From NCBI RefSeq assembly GCF_017591425.1, contig NW_024465751.1, positions 5,828,001-5,892,000 on the forward strand: a stretch of DNA of 64,000 bases, written 5' to 3'. The notes under the pieces are model-generated. The model did not search any database. It was given only the letters and a program-made list of their open reading frames with translations, and was not told the DNA's origin. This DNA comes from Ochotona curzoniae (Eukaryota; Chordata; Mammalia; Lagomorpha; Ochotonidae). Both the position numbers and the translations under genes were made by a program. How positions within the stretch are numbered: position 1 is the first letter of the stretch; every line of letters starts with the position of its first letter. Positions 23,566 through 33,615 of the stretch are shown in pieces.

Positions 23566-24731
23566 GTCTGGTGGCAGAGCAAACAAAGTTCAAGTCAGAT
23601 GGACACGTGCATTGCCCTCTCCATGCAGACCTAGGCTACAACTAGCAGCTGGGTCTCTAATTGTTCTCTTCGGAGAAATCCAGGGGACCTCTTCACCCCA
23701 AATCCCTGACCCTAACACTATCTGTGTTACAAATAGCTACCTAATACCTCCATTCCTACTCTCTCTCTCTAATAAATAGAGGGAAAAAGGGAAAGACGCA
23801 AGTGGTGATGCACAGACAGGTCCAGGAACCGGCCCTAGGAATCAGAGCTGCCAAGAGGCACAGCTGCATCAGACTCCAACTGTCCAGGAGGGGGAGAGTG
23901 AGTGACACTATGGCCACTGAGGAAACTCAGTCCCACCTTGTAAATATCTGCAGGCTTACTGTGTCTCCACCCTCAGCAGAGCAGGGAAGACAGCAGGACG
24001 CATCACTGGATGCATCAGGAGGACAGACTATAGTTACAGCCCAGACTGTCTTAAACTCTGGGGACTGACAGTTAACCTTGCTTAAGCCAACTTCATGTTC
24101 CACTCCTTCCCTGGATCCTCCACCATCCTGCCAGGGAGTGTTCACCATCAGGTCTATGCAGCTGTGTGATTCTGAATGGGCTACTAACATGAGCTTGCTT
24201 CGCCTCAAATACAAATCAAGGACAACATCCACCTAGAATAAGGAGACTATGCACCTGCCGTTGACAGACCATGTCTTGTCACCAGCAAGGAGATATCATG
24301 AAAAAGTGGCTGTGAGTTTAGCTTTGCAAAGACTGTAAACCTGAAAATTCTATATTTTTTTGTAAATATTTGTTACATGAATGAACAGAACTATTCCCAA
24401 AGCCTACTTCTTGGAGCAAATGGGGATGTGGGTAGAATTCAAGAACAAGATGGAATTGTCAAAAGAAGGAAAGGGGAAGTTAGAAGTGGGGATCTGGGCC
24501 TGGGTCAAGGGCAGGCTGCCCAGAGCTGGCAGAGGAAAGCCAGGACTGACTTCTGGGATTCTTGGAATTCCACAACAAATGGAAGAAAAGCATCATTCCC
24601 AAATTGTGCCCATGAACTGGTTCTATAGACACATTTCACTTAGTATTCAGTTTCCCCATATGGAAATTTGGAGATTTGGAAGTATGGAGATCATAATATT
24701 GGTTGCCTAATTTCCTCAAAACTCCTAGCAG
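23566..24731. other. Mostly unique sequence with weak MIR and L2 traces
   Basis: At 24150-24230, AGCTGTGTGATTCTGAATGGGC and TTCGCCTCAAATAC resemble the MIR core. At 24350-24390, AAATATTTGTTACATGAATGAAC resembles an L2 3' tail. A short CT run lies near 23758. No exon is recognised. Confidence 0.42.
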
Positions 24732-25078
24732 GACCCAGGGCAGTGGTGTAACAGGCTAACCCCACCCCCCCACCCCAATTGTGCCAGCATCCCATACGGG
24801 TGCCATTTCTAGTTCTGGCACTTCTGACTCATTCCATTCAGCTCCCTGAAAATGGCTTGGGAAAGCTAGAGAGCATGGCCCAAAGCCTTGGGCACCCGCA
24901 CTCACATGGGAGATCCAGAAGAAGCTCCTGGTTCCAAGCTTCAGATCCAGAGGAATCTAGCTTAAGAAGCAGCAGCTCCTAGCTTCAGACCAGCTCAGAA
25001 CTGGCCATTGTAGCCCTCTGGGGAGTGTTCCAGCAGATAGCAGAGAGAAATAAATCATGAATTTTTAAAAAGAAAGCA
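24732..25078 (+). mobile_element. Old CSINE, sense, with an internal expansion
   Basis: Landmarks are GCATCCCATACGGGTGCC, TCAGCTCCCTGAAAATGG, GGGAGATCCAGAAGAAGCTCC and CTGGGGAGTGTTCCAGC. The region around 24930-25000 repeats the 'agctcctggcttcag' motif, so the copy carries an internal duplication. The tail is GAAATAAATCATG plus a short A-run. Confidence 0.82.
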
Positions 25079-27010
25079 AGCTTTCAGCCAAGAGTCTGGT
25101 ACACAGCGAATGCTGTATGAACCTGAGCTCTCCTTAGCATGCCTGTCTGATAGCATCGAACCTGAGCTCTGTCATCCTATTCCTTTCTTCTTGATGATCA
25201 AAATAAGTGACAGTCAACAAAACAACAGAGGTGATCATGCTGCCTGACTACTGGGCATGGCAAACCTACCTGGAAAACAGGACACAAAGATGTTTTCTTG
25301 TCATTTGGTTCACCTTCCAAAAGTACAAGTGGTCTTGGCAACAGTTCATGGGAATGTGTATTAGGGGAAACAATTGTTCATGAGTTTTAAAATATTTTGC
25401 ACCAAAATAAAATGAACTTTCAATTTCATTTCCCCATGACTCTTTGAAGGGCCAGGTACTTGTGCCTTCTTTCCCCCAGTAGATTCCGCTTGGCTTGTTG
25501 CCACACTCCCCACCTTCTAGGAGAGGTTAGGCACCCAAATAATGGCAGGTGCATGATTTCTTGACAGTTGTGTGAATAACTACAAGTAGAAAAGCCCTGC
25601 CACCCCAGGTTCTCTCCGGTGCACAGTCAGCCCGGCCTCCGCAGCACAGGTCAGAGGGCTCTAACATCTTGCACACACTGGGACGTACTGGGAATGCACA
25701 GAACACGTTCCTCCCTAAGCTGCAGAGCTGAGCAGGGCAACAAAAGGAATGCAGTCAGAAAGGAACAACTGATTACAATGGTGTGATCACTTCCGGAAGA
25801 ACTCAGTTCCATCTCCAGCTAAACTGCAGAATCCACTGCTTAGTAGCAGGTTCATACCTGACACTAGCAACAGAGGTGAGCAGGGAAACGCAATCACTGA
25901 GAATGAGCAAGGCCCAGGCCGACCTGCCCTCCTGCCCCCCAGTGCTAGGGAAATGCAGCAGGGCAGTGAGGAGTCAAGTCACCTTCCTGGTCAGACAGGT
26001 GAAGGCAGGTGCACAGATGCTCAGACCCCTAGCAATCAGGAAATCCATCAGAAACTGCATCCCAGTCACCAGATGGACAAAGAGGTGAAACTACACACAA
26101 GCGGCACCAAGGAGCCAGAGGTGAGAACAGAGGTCTTGGGAGCAGAGGCTGAAAGCATATCCCAGGACAGCTATTCTGGAACGTGCCTTCCTATCACCTT
26201 GTGAAATGCAGAATGCTCAGGAGCCTCTCAGCACTGCCGTCTGCGGTATGAACCCTGGAGGACACCCCTCCCTGCGCCCGGGTGCAGTACAGAAAGAAAA
26301 GCCTCTCTCAGCGGGAACAGCCTGGTGCTTGAGAAGCACTCAGCAACCGCTGATCATTCCCTCTATTGTGCCCCAGCTCCCTTCCCCCAGCCCCCACTCC
26401 CAGCACACACTCATCCACCCACTCCGGATTCATTTTTCTGTTTGATCTGCCTTGCCCTGCAGGGAGAAGCAGAATTCACACATGAAGAAAGAGTGCCAGA
26501 CTCCCCAGAAAGCTTTTTCAATGTCCTTTGCCCAGGAGAGGTTCCCGTTACAATAGGCCCTGGACCTCAGCCATGAGCCCAGGGAAGGCAGGAACCGATT
26601 TCATTCCACTTAAACCAATTTGCAGGGCCCAGACAGCAGCTAATGAGCAGCCTGCGCCCCAGAGTCATCGATATCACTTTCCAAATCAAGTTACCAAATT
26701 GGACTTAAAACCACTTCAAAGGGGCCAGGCTGAGCGTACCCAATGAGGCACCCGACTGGCCATATGGCCACAGCTCCCGCTGCAGGCGTCTTCCTTCTCC
26801 ACCTCACTATCAGAGAAACAGACTAGCCGCCTTTTGTAATTGCGTGAGGGCCTCTTTCCTTTCCCCAGAATGCCTGATCCGCAAAGCGGAACTTGGGTCT
26901 ACATAAAACACATGGTACTAACTGTGGCAGCAAATCCCCCCAAGGAGGCCTCATGGAAACGGCCCAGGCCCCGGAACACCGGCAGGCCCTCCCTTTTCCT
27001 ACCACACAGA
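25079..27010. other. Unique sequence, no gene; possible L1 3' tail at 25335-25450
   Basis: TTTTGCACCAAAATAAAATG followed by TTTCATTTCCCCATGACTC resembles a 3' end I associate with lagomorph L1, but I cannot confirm it. Bases 26585-26720 and 26818-26960 contain TAAT-type and TTTTGTAATTGCG words in unique sequence and are candidates for conserved non-coding DNA (see findings). Confidence 0.38.
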
Positions 27011-27335
27011 CTGCTTTGGTTTGGATGCTGAGTGGCCCCCGAAGGCCTGTTTGTTAAAGGTGCTGCCCCTAGGATGGCCCTACTGGGAAGAGGTAGAACT
27101 CCAGGTCACTCTCAAAACAGGGTTGTAAAAACAGCTCGAGTTAGGACCCAGGCTCTCTGCTTCCTGGCTCAGGACGCAGACTTCCCTTTGCACCTAGTCA
27201 GCTCTCTGCTCCGAGGCCTCCAACAGCCTATGGCATCATCCCAACTTCCAGCCTCCGAACCCGCAAACTAGATAAACGTCTGTCCTTCACACACAGGCAT
27301 CACAGGTATTTCAGGGTAGCACTGGGAAACTCTTT
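27011..27335 (+). mobile_element. MaLR-like LTR relic, sense
   Basis: The start GGTTTGGATGCTGAGTGGCC with CCCGAAGGCC and TTGTTAAAGGTGCTGCCCC resembles the 5' end of MST/MLT-type LTRs. The end AACTAGATAAACGTC, CATCACAGGTATTTC, AGCACTGGGAAAC resembles their 3' end ('aataaac...caggtatttt...agcaac'). The centre is decayed. Confidence 0.5.
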
Positions 27336-28867
27336 CCAGTACTCTGCTTGTCTAGGTTTTGCTGTCAAAAACACTAAGAGCGTGAAACCTGGGCAAGGTC
27401 ACACACTGGCTAGCAAGCGACAGTCACAGTCCATGCTCAGCCTCAGAGCCACACCACCTGCCTTCACAAAAGGTTTAGGCCTCAAATAACCTCAATTCTT
27501 TTGTCCACAATTAAACATAAAAACAGACGAGCTCTGCACAAGAGACCACAATGCTCTTCCAGAGGACGTGTCCTTGTTACCAACACAAATAGGTCTCCTA
27601 GATTGGCCTCAGAGCCCAGCGGATGTGCCACCTTCTCTTCCATCCCGTTAGAGTCTGGAAGGCCATGGTATGACTTTCTTCAGGACACGTGAGGAGTGTG
27701 CTCAAGGTCATATGGCCAGAAAACAGAAGAATGCTCTTCTTGTGCAGCAGGAATGAAATCACTGCACTTACATTCAAAACTCTTTGCTCTAAAGCAGGCT
27801 ACCTCTCCTTAAGCAGAAGCTTCTGTGGCAACACGCATGGCAGTCTTACAAGGTGGAGAGCTGTAAACAGAGCCCAAGCTCCACGGTTCCCAAGGAGGGA
27901 GCTCTTACACCCTCCTCCACCAATCAGGGTGCGTTTGTCAGTGTCTGGAAACAGCTGGTTCATCGCAGCCAAGGACGTGGAGGTGAGGCTGGTGGTTGCC
28001 CCTGCAGCTATTGGAGAGACCTGGAATCTTAGTAAACACTCTATGATGTGCAGGACAGCCTTCATACCAAACTACCTCCTCCAGGGATCTGCAGTGGCCA
28101 GGTCAAGACACGCTGCCAGAGGCCCTGTGCGAGTCTCTGCAGCTCTGCATGGGCTCAGTGTCATGCAAGAAGAGCTTCTCTATTACTCAATGTGATAAAA
28201 TACTGATATTCATTTGCATTAAAATATAACACCATTCATTTTTGTAGCTAAAGACTTACAAAGTCTCTCAAAGAATTGGCCAAATGTAAGAATGGAGCCT
28301 GGCTCATCATGTGAAATAACGTTAGGGTGGGCTTGAGAAATAAATTCTGACTACCATGCTTCAGGCTACATGCTCAGAGATGGGGGTAGCCAGGAAGCAG
28401 GAGAGTTCTACCTTAAAACCCAAGATAGGGTGTGGTCCTGCCAGGAGGCGCTCACCTCACACAGTCAGCACGTCCAGGTCACAGGCCATTCCTCGGGCCC
28501 TTCACAGACACCCAGGCTCACATTCCTGCGGCTTCCTTCACTCTTTTGCTGGAACCTCAGGAAAGAGGTTCAAGGTAGAATAGAAAGAGATTAGGGAGGA
28601 GGGATGGCTGAACCCTGGATAAAAAGCATGTGCAGTCACATTCCTGGTTCAGAAGAGGACATGAAATCAGTGTCAAGGTCACGTGGCCAGCAAGGGGTTG
28701 CGTCGGGCCCTACCACCCTGCTCTGTGATCTCAGGGAAAAAACACACACAGGAAGTGTCCGGAAGGCCACAGCAGCCTTGTCTCCTGCAGTTAGTCTACC
28801 CAGTTTTTTTTTTAATACAATGCAGCTGTTATTTTAAATAATTAAAATTATCTTTACAAATAAGAAT
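27336..28867. other. Mostly unique sequence with three antisense MIR-like traces
   Basis: Short antisense MIR cores are visible at 27385-27440 (GGGCAAGGTCACACACTGGC), 27695-27725 (TGCTCAAGGTCATATGGCC) and 28655-28705 (GTCAAGGTCACGTGGCC). A T9 run lies near 28805. The 168-codon open frame at 27689-28195 crosses one of these traces and resembles no protein family. Confidence 0.42.
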
Positions 28868-29153
28868 ATCAGGGCTGGCACCACGGCATATCAAGTTAAA
28901 CATCTGCCCACACTGGTACCCCATATGGATACCAATTCATGCCCCTGATGTTCCACTTCTAATCCAACTCCATGCTAATGTGCCTGGGAAAGCAACAGAT
29001 GACCCAGGTGCCTGGGTCCCAGCCCCTACGAGGGAGACCTAAAAGAAGCTCCTGGTTCCTGTCTTTGGACCAGCCTAACATCAACCATTGCAGCCACTTG
29101 AGCAGTGAATCAATAAATGGAAGATCTCTCTCTCCCTGCCTCTCTTCTTTCTC
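28868..29153 (+). mobile_element. CSINE, sense, 5' part of a split element
   Basis: AGGGCTGGCACCACGGC head, ACCCCATATGGATACC, ATCCAACTCCATGCTAATG, GGGAGACCTAAAAGAAGCTCC and the CT-rich end match the older CSINE. Its last part (29463-29508) lies beyond a second SINE that inserted into it. Confidence 0.9.
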
Positions 29154-29462
29154 TTTTAAAGATTTATTTATTTAAAAAGCAGAATGACAGAAAGAGGAGA
29201 GACAGAATGAGAATCTTCCATCACTGGTTCACTTTCCAAACAGCTGCGACAGCCAGAGCTGGGCTGGTCCAAACCCAGGAGTTTCTTCTAGGCCTCCCAA
29301 GTGAGTGCAAGGGCCAAGGACACGGGTCCTCCTCCACTACCTTCCCAGGCCATTAAAGGGAGCTGGATAGCAGGTGGAGCCACTACAACTCGAACCAGCC
29401 CCCATGTGGGATACTGGCACCGCAGACGGACATTTAGCTTGCTCTTCAACAATGCTGGGCCC
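29154..29462 (-). mobile_element. CSINE, antisense, nested inside the previous SINE
   Basis: It begins on the + strand with TTTTAAAGATTTATTTATTT and ends with the reverse complement of the head, AATGCTGGGCCC. It interrupts the CT-rich 3' third of the sense copy, so it is the younger of the two. Confidence 0.92.
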
Positions 29463-29508
29463 ATATCCCTCTAACTCTGCCTTTCAAATAAACAAGTAAA
29501 TCTTTAAA
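29463..29508 (+). mobile_element. CSINE, sense, 3' part of the split element
   Basis: CCCTCTAACTCTGCC and TTTCAAATAAACAAGTAAATC are the missing 3' end of the element at 28868-29153. An (AC)8-like tract follows at 29512-29527, a typical derivative of a SINE tail. Confidence 0.85.
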
Positions 29509-29527
29509 CATACACACACACACACAC

Positions 29528-31257
29528 CCCTTTCTCGTGGAGCATAAACACTGAATGGGATTATGCAGCCTGAACAACTGTGGATTCCCACTCAGGACTT
29601 GCCAGTCCGGGTGCATGCTGTCAGTCAACTTACAAAGAGGCTGAATAAAGTAACTCAAGTTCACCTACCTGCAAGCCCCACTGGATTACTGATTGGGCCT
29701 GAAGTTAAATGGGGACAAGGGGTGGACAACACTAACCACTTTCCTGTTCTGGACAGAACTCCTTTAAGATTCAAGTGTGAATAATGATGTAATTACACAT
29801 TAGTCTCTCACTAGAGAATCCAACTGAAGGCACGCAGCGTATCTGTGGACAGGAGGGCACCCAGACCACAATCCAGAGCTGGGGATGCTCCCAGCCAAGG
29901 GTGCAGAACAAAGACTTGTACTGGGTGAGGCTCCAGTGAAGACACTCAGCAGCAGCCCTCATGGAAAGGAAGCAGGTAGCAGCCTTATCCTGCAATAGCT
30001 CAGCAGCACTCACTATCTGCTGAGCTATGAAGACGGACACTCACAGGGCAAAGAAAGGGAGCAAGGCCTCCAAAGCCAGGGCATGGCGCAGGGGTAAGCA
30101 GAGCTCCACCAGCAAGTGAAGTTCAGAGAATAGCCAACCAGCATCAGAACACCCATAGGAAGCCAGAAGCCACATCCAGCACCACCTTCCTCCTTTCTGA
30201 GAAAGAACATCAAAGCCAACACGGGTGGCGGTGAGGGCGGGGTGCTCCTCATCAGAAAGAAGAGTGCTTGATCTCTCCTTAGAGAAAACACTGCATGCCC
30301 AGCTCTGACTGCGAGACCACTCCTCACTCCCGACCCTTCCATCCAAACACCCCTGGCAAATTTTGCCTTCTTGAGCCCAGACTCCCCTTGCAACAACATT
30401 CAGCACTGTTAATCTTATAAGTAAGTCACCCCTGCTTCAGGGAAAATCCATCCAAACCCACATAATCAGGTCATCCCAAGCCATCACAGCACATACCGCA
30501 CTGCTCTACCCTCAAGACCCAGTTGGATCAATGTTTACAATGACTATCTGGGGAAAGTACTACTATCATCCTATTTTTTAAAAGCCTAAGGTATAGTAAG
30601 CTTAAGTAAACTCATCTGGTAGTGCAAGTAGTGTCATGCTTAGCGCCCCTGGCTATGTATACCTCACTTTCTCCCAGGGCCTTGAACCCTGACACCTGAA
30701 TTCACATGAAACACTGGCTCCAAGCATGTATGAGGTGGACATGACCTCAGAAAGGCACTTCACCTCTCCATATGTCACTTCCTCCTCCATAGCAGGGCTC
30801 AGAGCAACAACATCTGCTCCATGCAAGCTATCTTCATGTTGGAAAAGGCAAGCATCCTACCCCTGGCATACAGCAGGCACCAGAAATGGAAGCTGTGCAT
30901 GTGTGTTTCCGTACACACATACAAACACTCACCTGGCCTCTCCAAAAGCAACGTGTGAACACGCAGAAATAAAAGCAGATGAGAGACTACTGGAGGTGTC
31001 CACTGCCACAGGCAGCCGGTTGGAAGAAGAGGCTTCCAAGTAGATGAGACACTGTACGGGTCCTGGTTTGATGCTTCAGCATGCAGGTGCAGTAGCTGAG
31101 ACACAACAAAGCTCTCCAAGGTTTTTAACCTGATTCCAACTGGACCTAGGAAATACCAAAGTTTGAAACGTAACCAGCAATGATCAGTTGTTAACAACTG
31201 TACCCCGGCTCCGGCTTCTCTAACAAACTGCTAAGACATACATACCACAACCAGCTT
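29528..31257. other. Mostly unique sequence; MIR-like relic at 30655-30890
   Basis: CCTGACACCTGAATTCAC, AAGGCACTTCACCTCTCC and CTTCCTCCTCCATAGCAGGG followed by CCTGGCATACAGCAGGCACC keep sense MIR order. No exon is recognised. Confidence 0.42.
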
Positions 31258-31258
31258 T

Positions 31259-31576
31259 GGGGCTGGTGAGATGGCTTAACTGGCTCATCTTCCAACCTAC
31301 AAGTGCTGTCCAAAAGGATACCAGTTCATGTCCTAGCTGTTCCACTTCCCAGCCAGCTCCCTGCTATGGCCTGGAAAAGCAATGCAGGATGGCCCAAAAT
31401 CTTGGGCCCTTTACCCTTGTAAAGGTGCTTGTGGGAGACCTGTAAGAAGTTCCTGGCTCCTGGCTTCAGATGGGCTCAGCTCCAGGCCATTTGGGGAATG
31501 CACCAGGGAATGGAAGATCTCCCTCTCTCTTTTTCTCTTTGAAATCTGCCTTTCCAATTAAAAAAAAAAAAAAAAG
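31259..31576 (+). mobile_element. CSINE, sense
   Basis: GGGGCTGGTGAGATGGC head, GATACCAGTTCATGTCC in B-box position, CCAGCTCCCTGCTATGGCC, GAAGTTCCTGGCTCCTGGC, and AATCTGCCTTTCCAATT followed by an A16 tail. The pure tail suggests moderate age despite substitutions in the body. Confidence 0.9.
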
Positions 31577-32389
31577 ATTCTCCAGAACCCCCACAGCCCT
31601 CAAGGTAGGATTAGACAGAAGCACCCAGTCAAAGTTAGCAGCCCGGATGTCCAGAGAATCTGTCCCACTAACCCTTGCTTGAGCCCAGACCATGCAGAGG
31701 GACCCAGCTGGCCTTGTCTTCTATAACCTCTCCCACAGGCCCAAAGGCCACTGTGGCACTCTCTGAAATCCTGCCTTTTACCAGAGCCAAGAGAGAGAGA
31801 GGCTCAAGTGGCCTCATGTTCTGGAAGGTTCATCCAACCACCAACCCTAGACTGCTGGCTGACAGAGACTGTGACAGTGATGTCTTGTCTACCACCTTTG
31901 CCAGGACAGGCATTTGTGGCAAAGCAGGTGTTCAATTCCCATCTGTGAAAGCAGACTCCTGCCATCAACCCGCAGGACTAAGAATTAACGAAACACGACT
32001 AAGGGGAAAACTGTTACACAAAATTCCCTACTTCCTGACAATCCTTCGGGGTAGAAAACTGAAAAGCTTTGTGAGCAGATGACTCAGCACACTACCCTGT
32101 GTGTAGTGGAATATATTGACACATATGTATATGTGCGCATGCACAGGTGTTGATGGAGATGCGAACATCTACCCATATATCAGTCTACGTTGGACTTTTG
32201 AATTGGCAATGGGAGAGAAGGAAGTGGGTGTACATGGCAAATCTGTTGCTTGGGAATTCATCAGGCACCATGTACACAAACAGCTAGTCCACACTGCTCC
32301 CTGGGAATCCAGTGTTGTGCCCAAACAGGTTGTGAAAGGTGTGGGTTACAGGGCACTGTGAACAGTCAACCGAGCTGGTTTCCTTTAGG
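31577..32389. other. Unique sequence, nothing recognised
   Basis: A short alternating purine/pyrimidine run (ACATATGTATATGTGCGCATGC) lies near 32120-32145. No exon or repeat family is recognised. Confidence 0.45.
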
Positions 32390-32770
32390 GTTTCAGTGTT
32401 GAAGTACGCTAACAGGACAGAAAGAAAATGCCTACAACTCTTGCATGCCCTGTACTGTGGCTTGCCTAAGTCTCAAAAGTTCCTGTGGTGGAAACACAGT
32501 GTGCAGTACAACAATGGGACCTCTAAAAGGTGACAGCCATGAGGGCTCTCCTACATCGATTGAGTCACTGCTGTGAACATGTCTGTCACGATGAGGGGGT
32601 GGGGGTGCACTTCTTACAATAGCCAAGTTGGACTTTCTCTTGCTCTCCTGCCCCTGTGTGATGCCTCCCACCAGGTAACGATGCAGCAGGCAGGCACTGA
32701 CCTCCTTCTCAACCTCCTGTGCCATGAGAAATAAACCTCAGGTACTTTCTTATCACAAAACAGTCTAACA
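32390..32770 (+). mobile_element. MST/MLT-type MaLR LTR, sense
   Basis: CCATGAGGGCTCTCC with a nearby ATCGATTGAGTCACTG, then CTCTTGCTCTCCTGCCC, GATGCAGCAGGCAGG, and the 3' end TGAGAAATAAACC, CAGGTACTTTC, ACAAAACAGTCTAACA match this LTR class in order. The AATAAA is the old polyadenylation signal. The element ends in ...AACA at 32770. No internal region is attached, so it is a solo or truncated LTR. Confidence 0.68.
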
Positions 32771-33457
32771 CCCTGGCTTTATTCATGCCCTCTTCGAGCT
32801 GGTCCATTTCAGATGTTCCATCAGGATCATCAATCATTCCTCTCAGAGAGAGACAAAGAGGGATTGAAACTAGAGCAGCTCTGGGTCCCAGCACACACCT
32901 GTGAGGGACAGAGAGACACAGAGTGTGCCAATGACATCCCCGCCTGAAGGTCTCCTTACACCCTGCATGCATCCCCGTTTCCCTCCAGCACCAGCATCTA
33001 GGAGGCCACAAGGTGAGTGCACATCCTTGCCCGTGAAGTGATGGGCCCTGCTTCATGCATTGCTGCCCATCACAGCCCCGGACAGGCCAGGGCCAAAGGT
33101 CAGGCCCCTCCAAGGTGGTGTTCCCGGGAATGTGCGTGGCGGAAGCAGTAAGCAGGGCCAAATGGTCCTGCCAAGTTTTCCAGAGGAAATGAGTCAGGCG
33201 TTGTTGTGCAGTCCCACATGGCCCTGCGAGGAAGTGGCATTGTCTGGGACAGCCACAGGGCCCTTACATAACAGGCACCCCTCTCACTTTCTGGCCATGG
33301 CCGTATTTGGGGATTGGCAAAAACATCTGATGAGTACCTCCGCCTGTGTAAACACTGGCTTTATTAGGGTGGTAGAGAGAGTCTGGATGGAGCTCTGCTT
33401 GGCTCGGTGCTCATAGTGAAACGGACTAACACAGCCTCCTTCTCTCGACTCAGATCC
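32771..33457. other. Unique sequence with a protein-like minus-strand stretch
   Basis: Immediately beside the LTR, minus-strand 32841-32772 reads as an acidic, protein-like segment preceded by a long pyrimidine tract (see findings). Otherwise nothing is recognised. Confidence 0.35.
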
Positions 33458-33615
33458 TTTGGGTGGCAGTGCTGCTCAATGGTTAGGCCCAGGCTCTGGA
33501 ACCAGACTGCCAGCCTGCTCCTGGCTTCCAATTCCACCACTGTTCAGCAACCTGATCTGGGCAAGTGGTGCCACTGTCCTGTGCCTTAGCCACCTCCTCT
33601 GTGGTTCAGAGCACA
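33458..33615 (+). repeat. MIR SINE, sense
   Basis: AATGGTTAGGCCCAGGCTCTGG, AACCAGACTGCC, TTCCAATTCCACCACTG, TGATCTGGGCAAGTGG and GTGCCTTAGCCACCTCC follow the MIR consensus from the tRNA-like head into the core. This is the best preserved sense MIR in the window. Confidence 0.72.

Noticed and set aside
27689..28195. 168-codon plus-strand open frame
   Set aside because: Overlaps a MIR-like trace, has no domain and no flanking gene signals.
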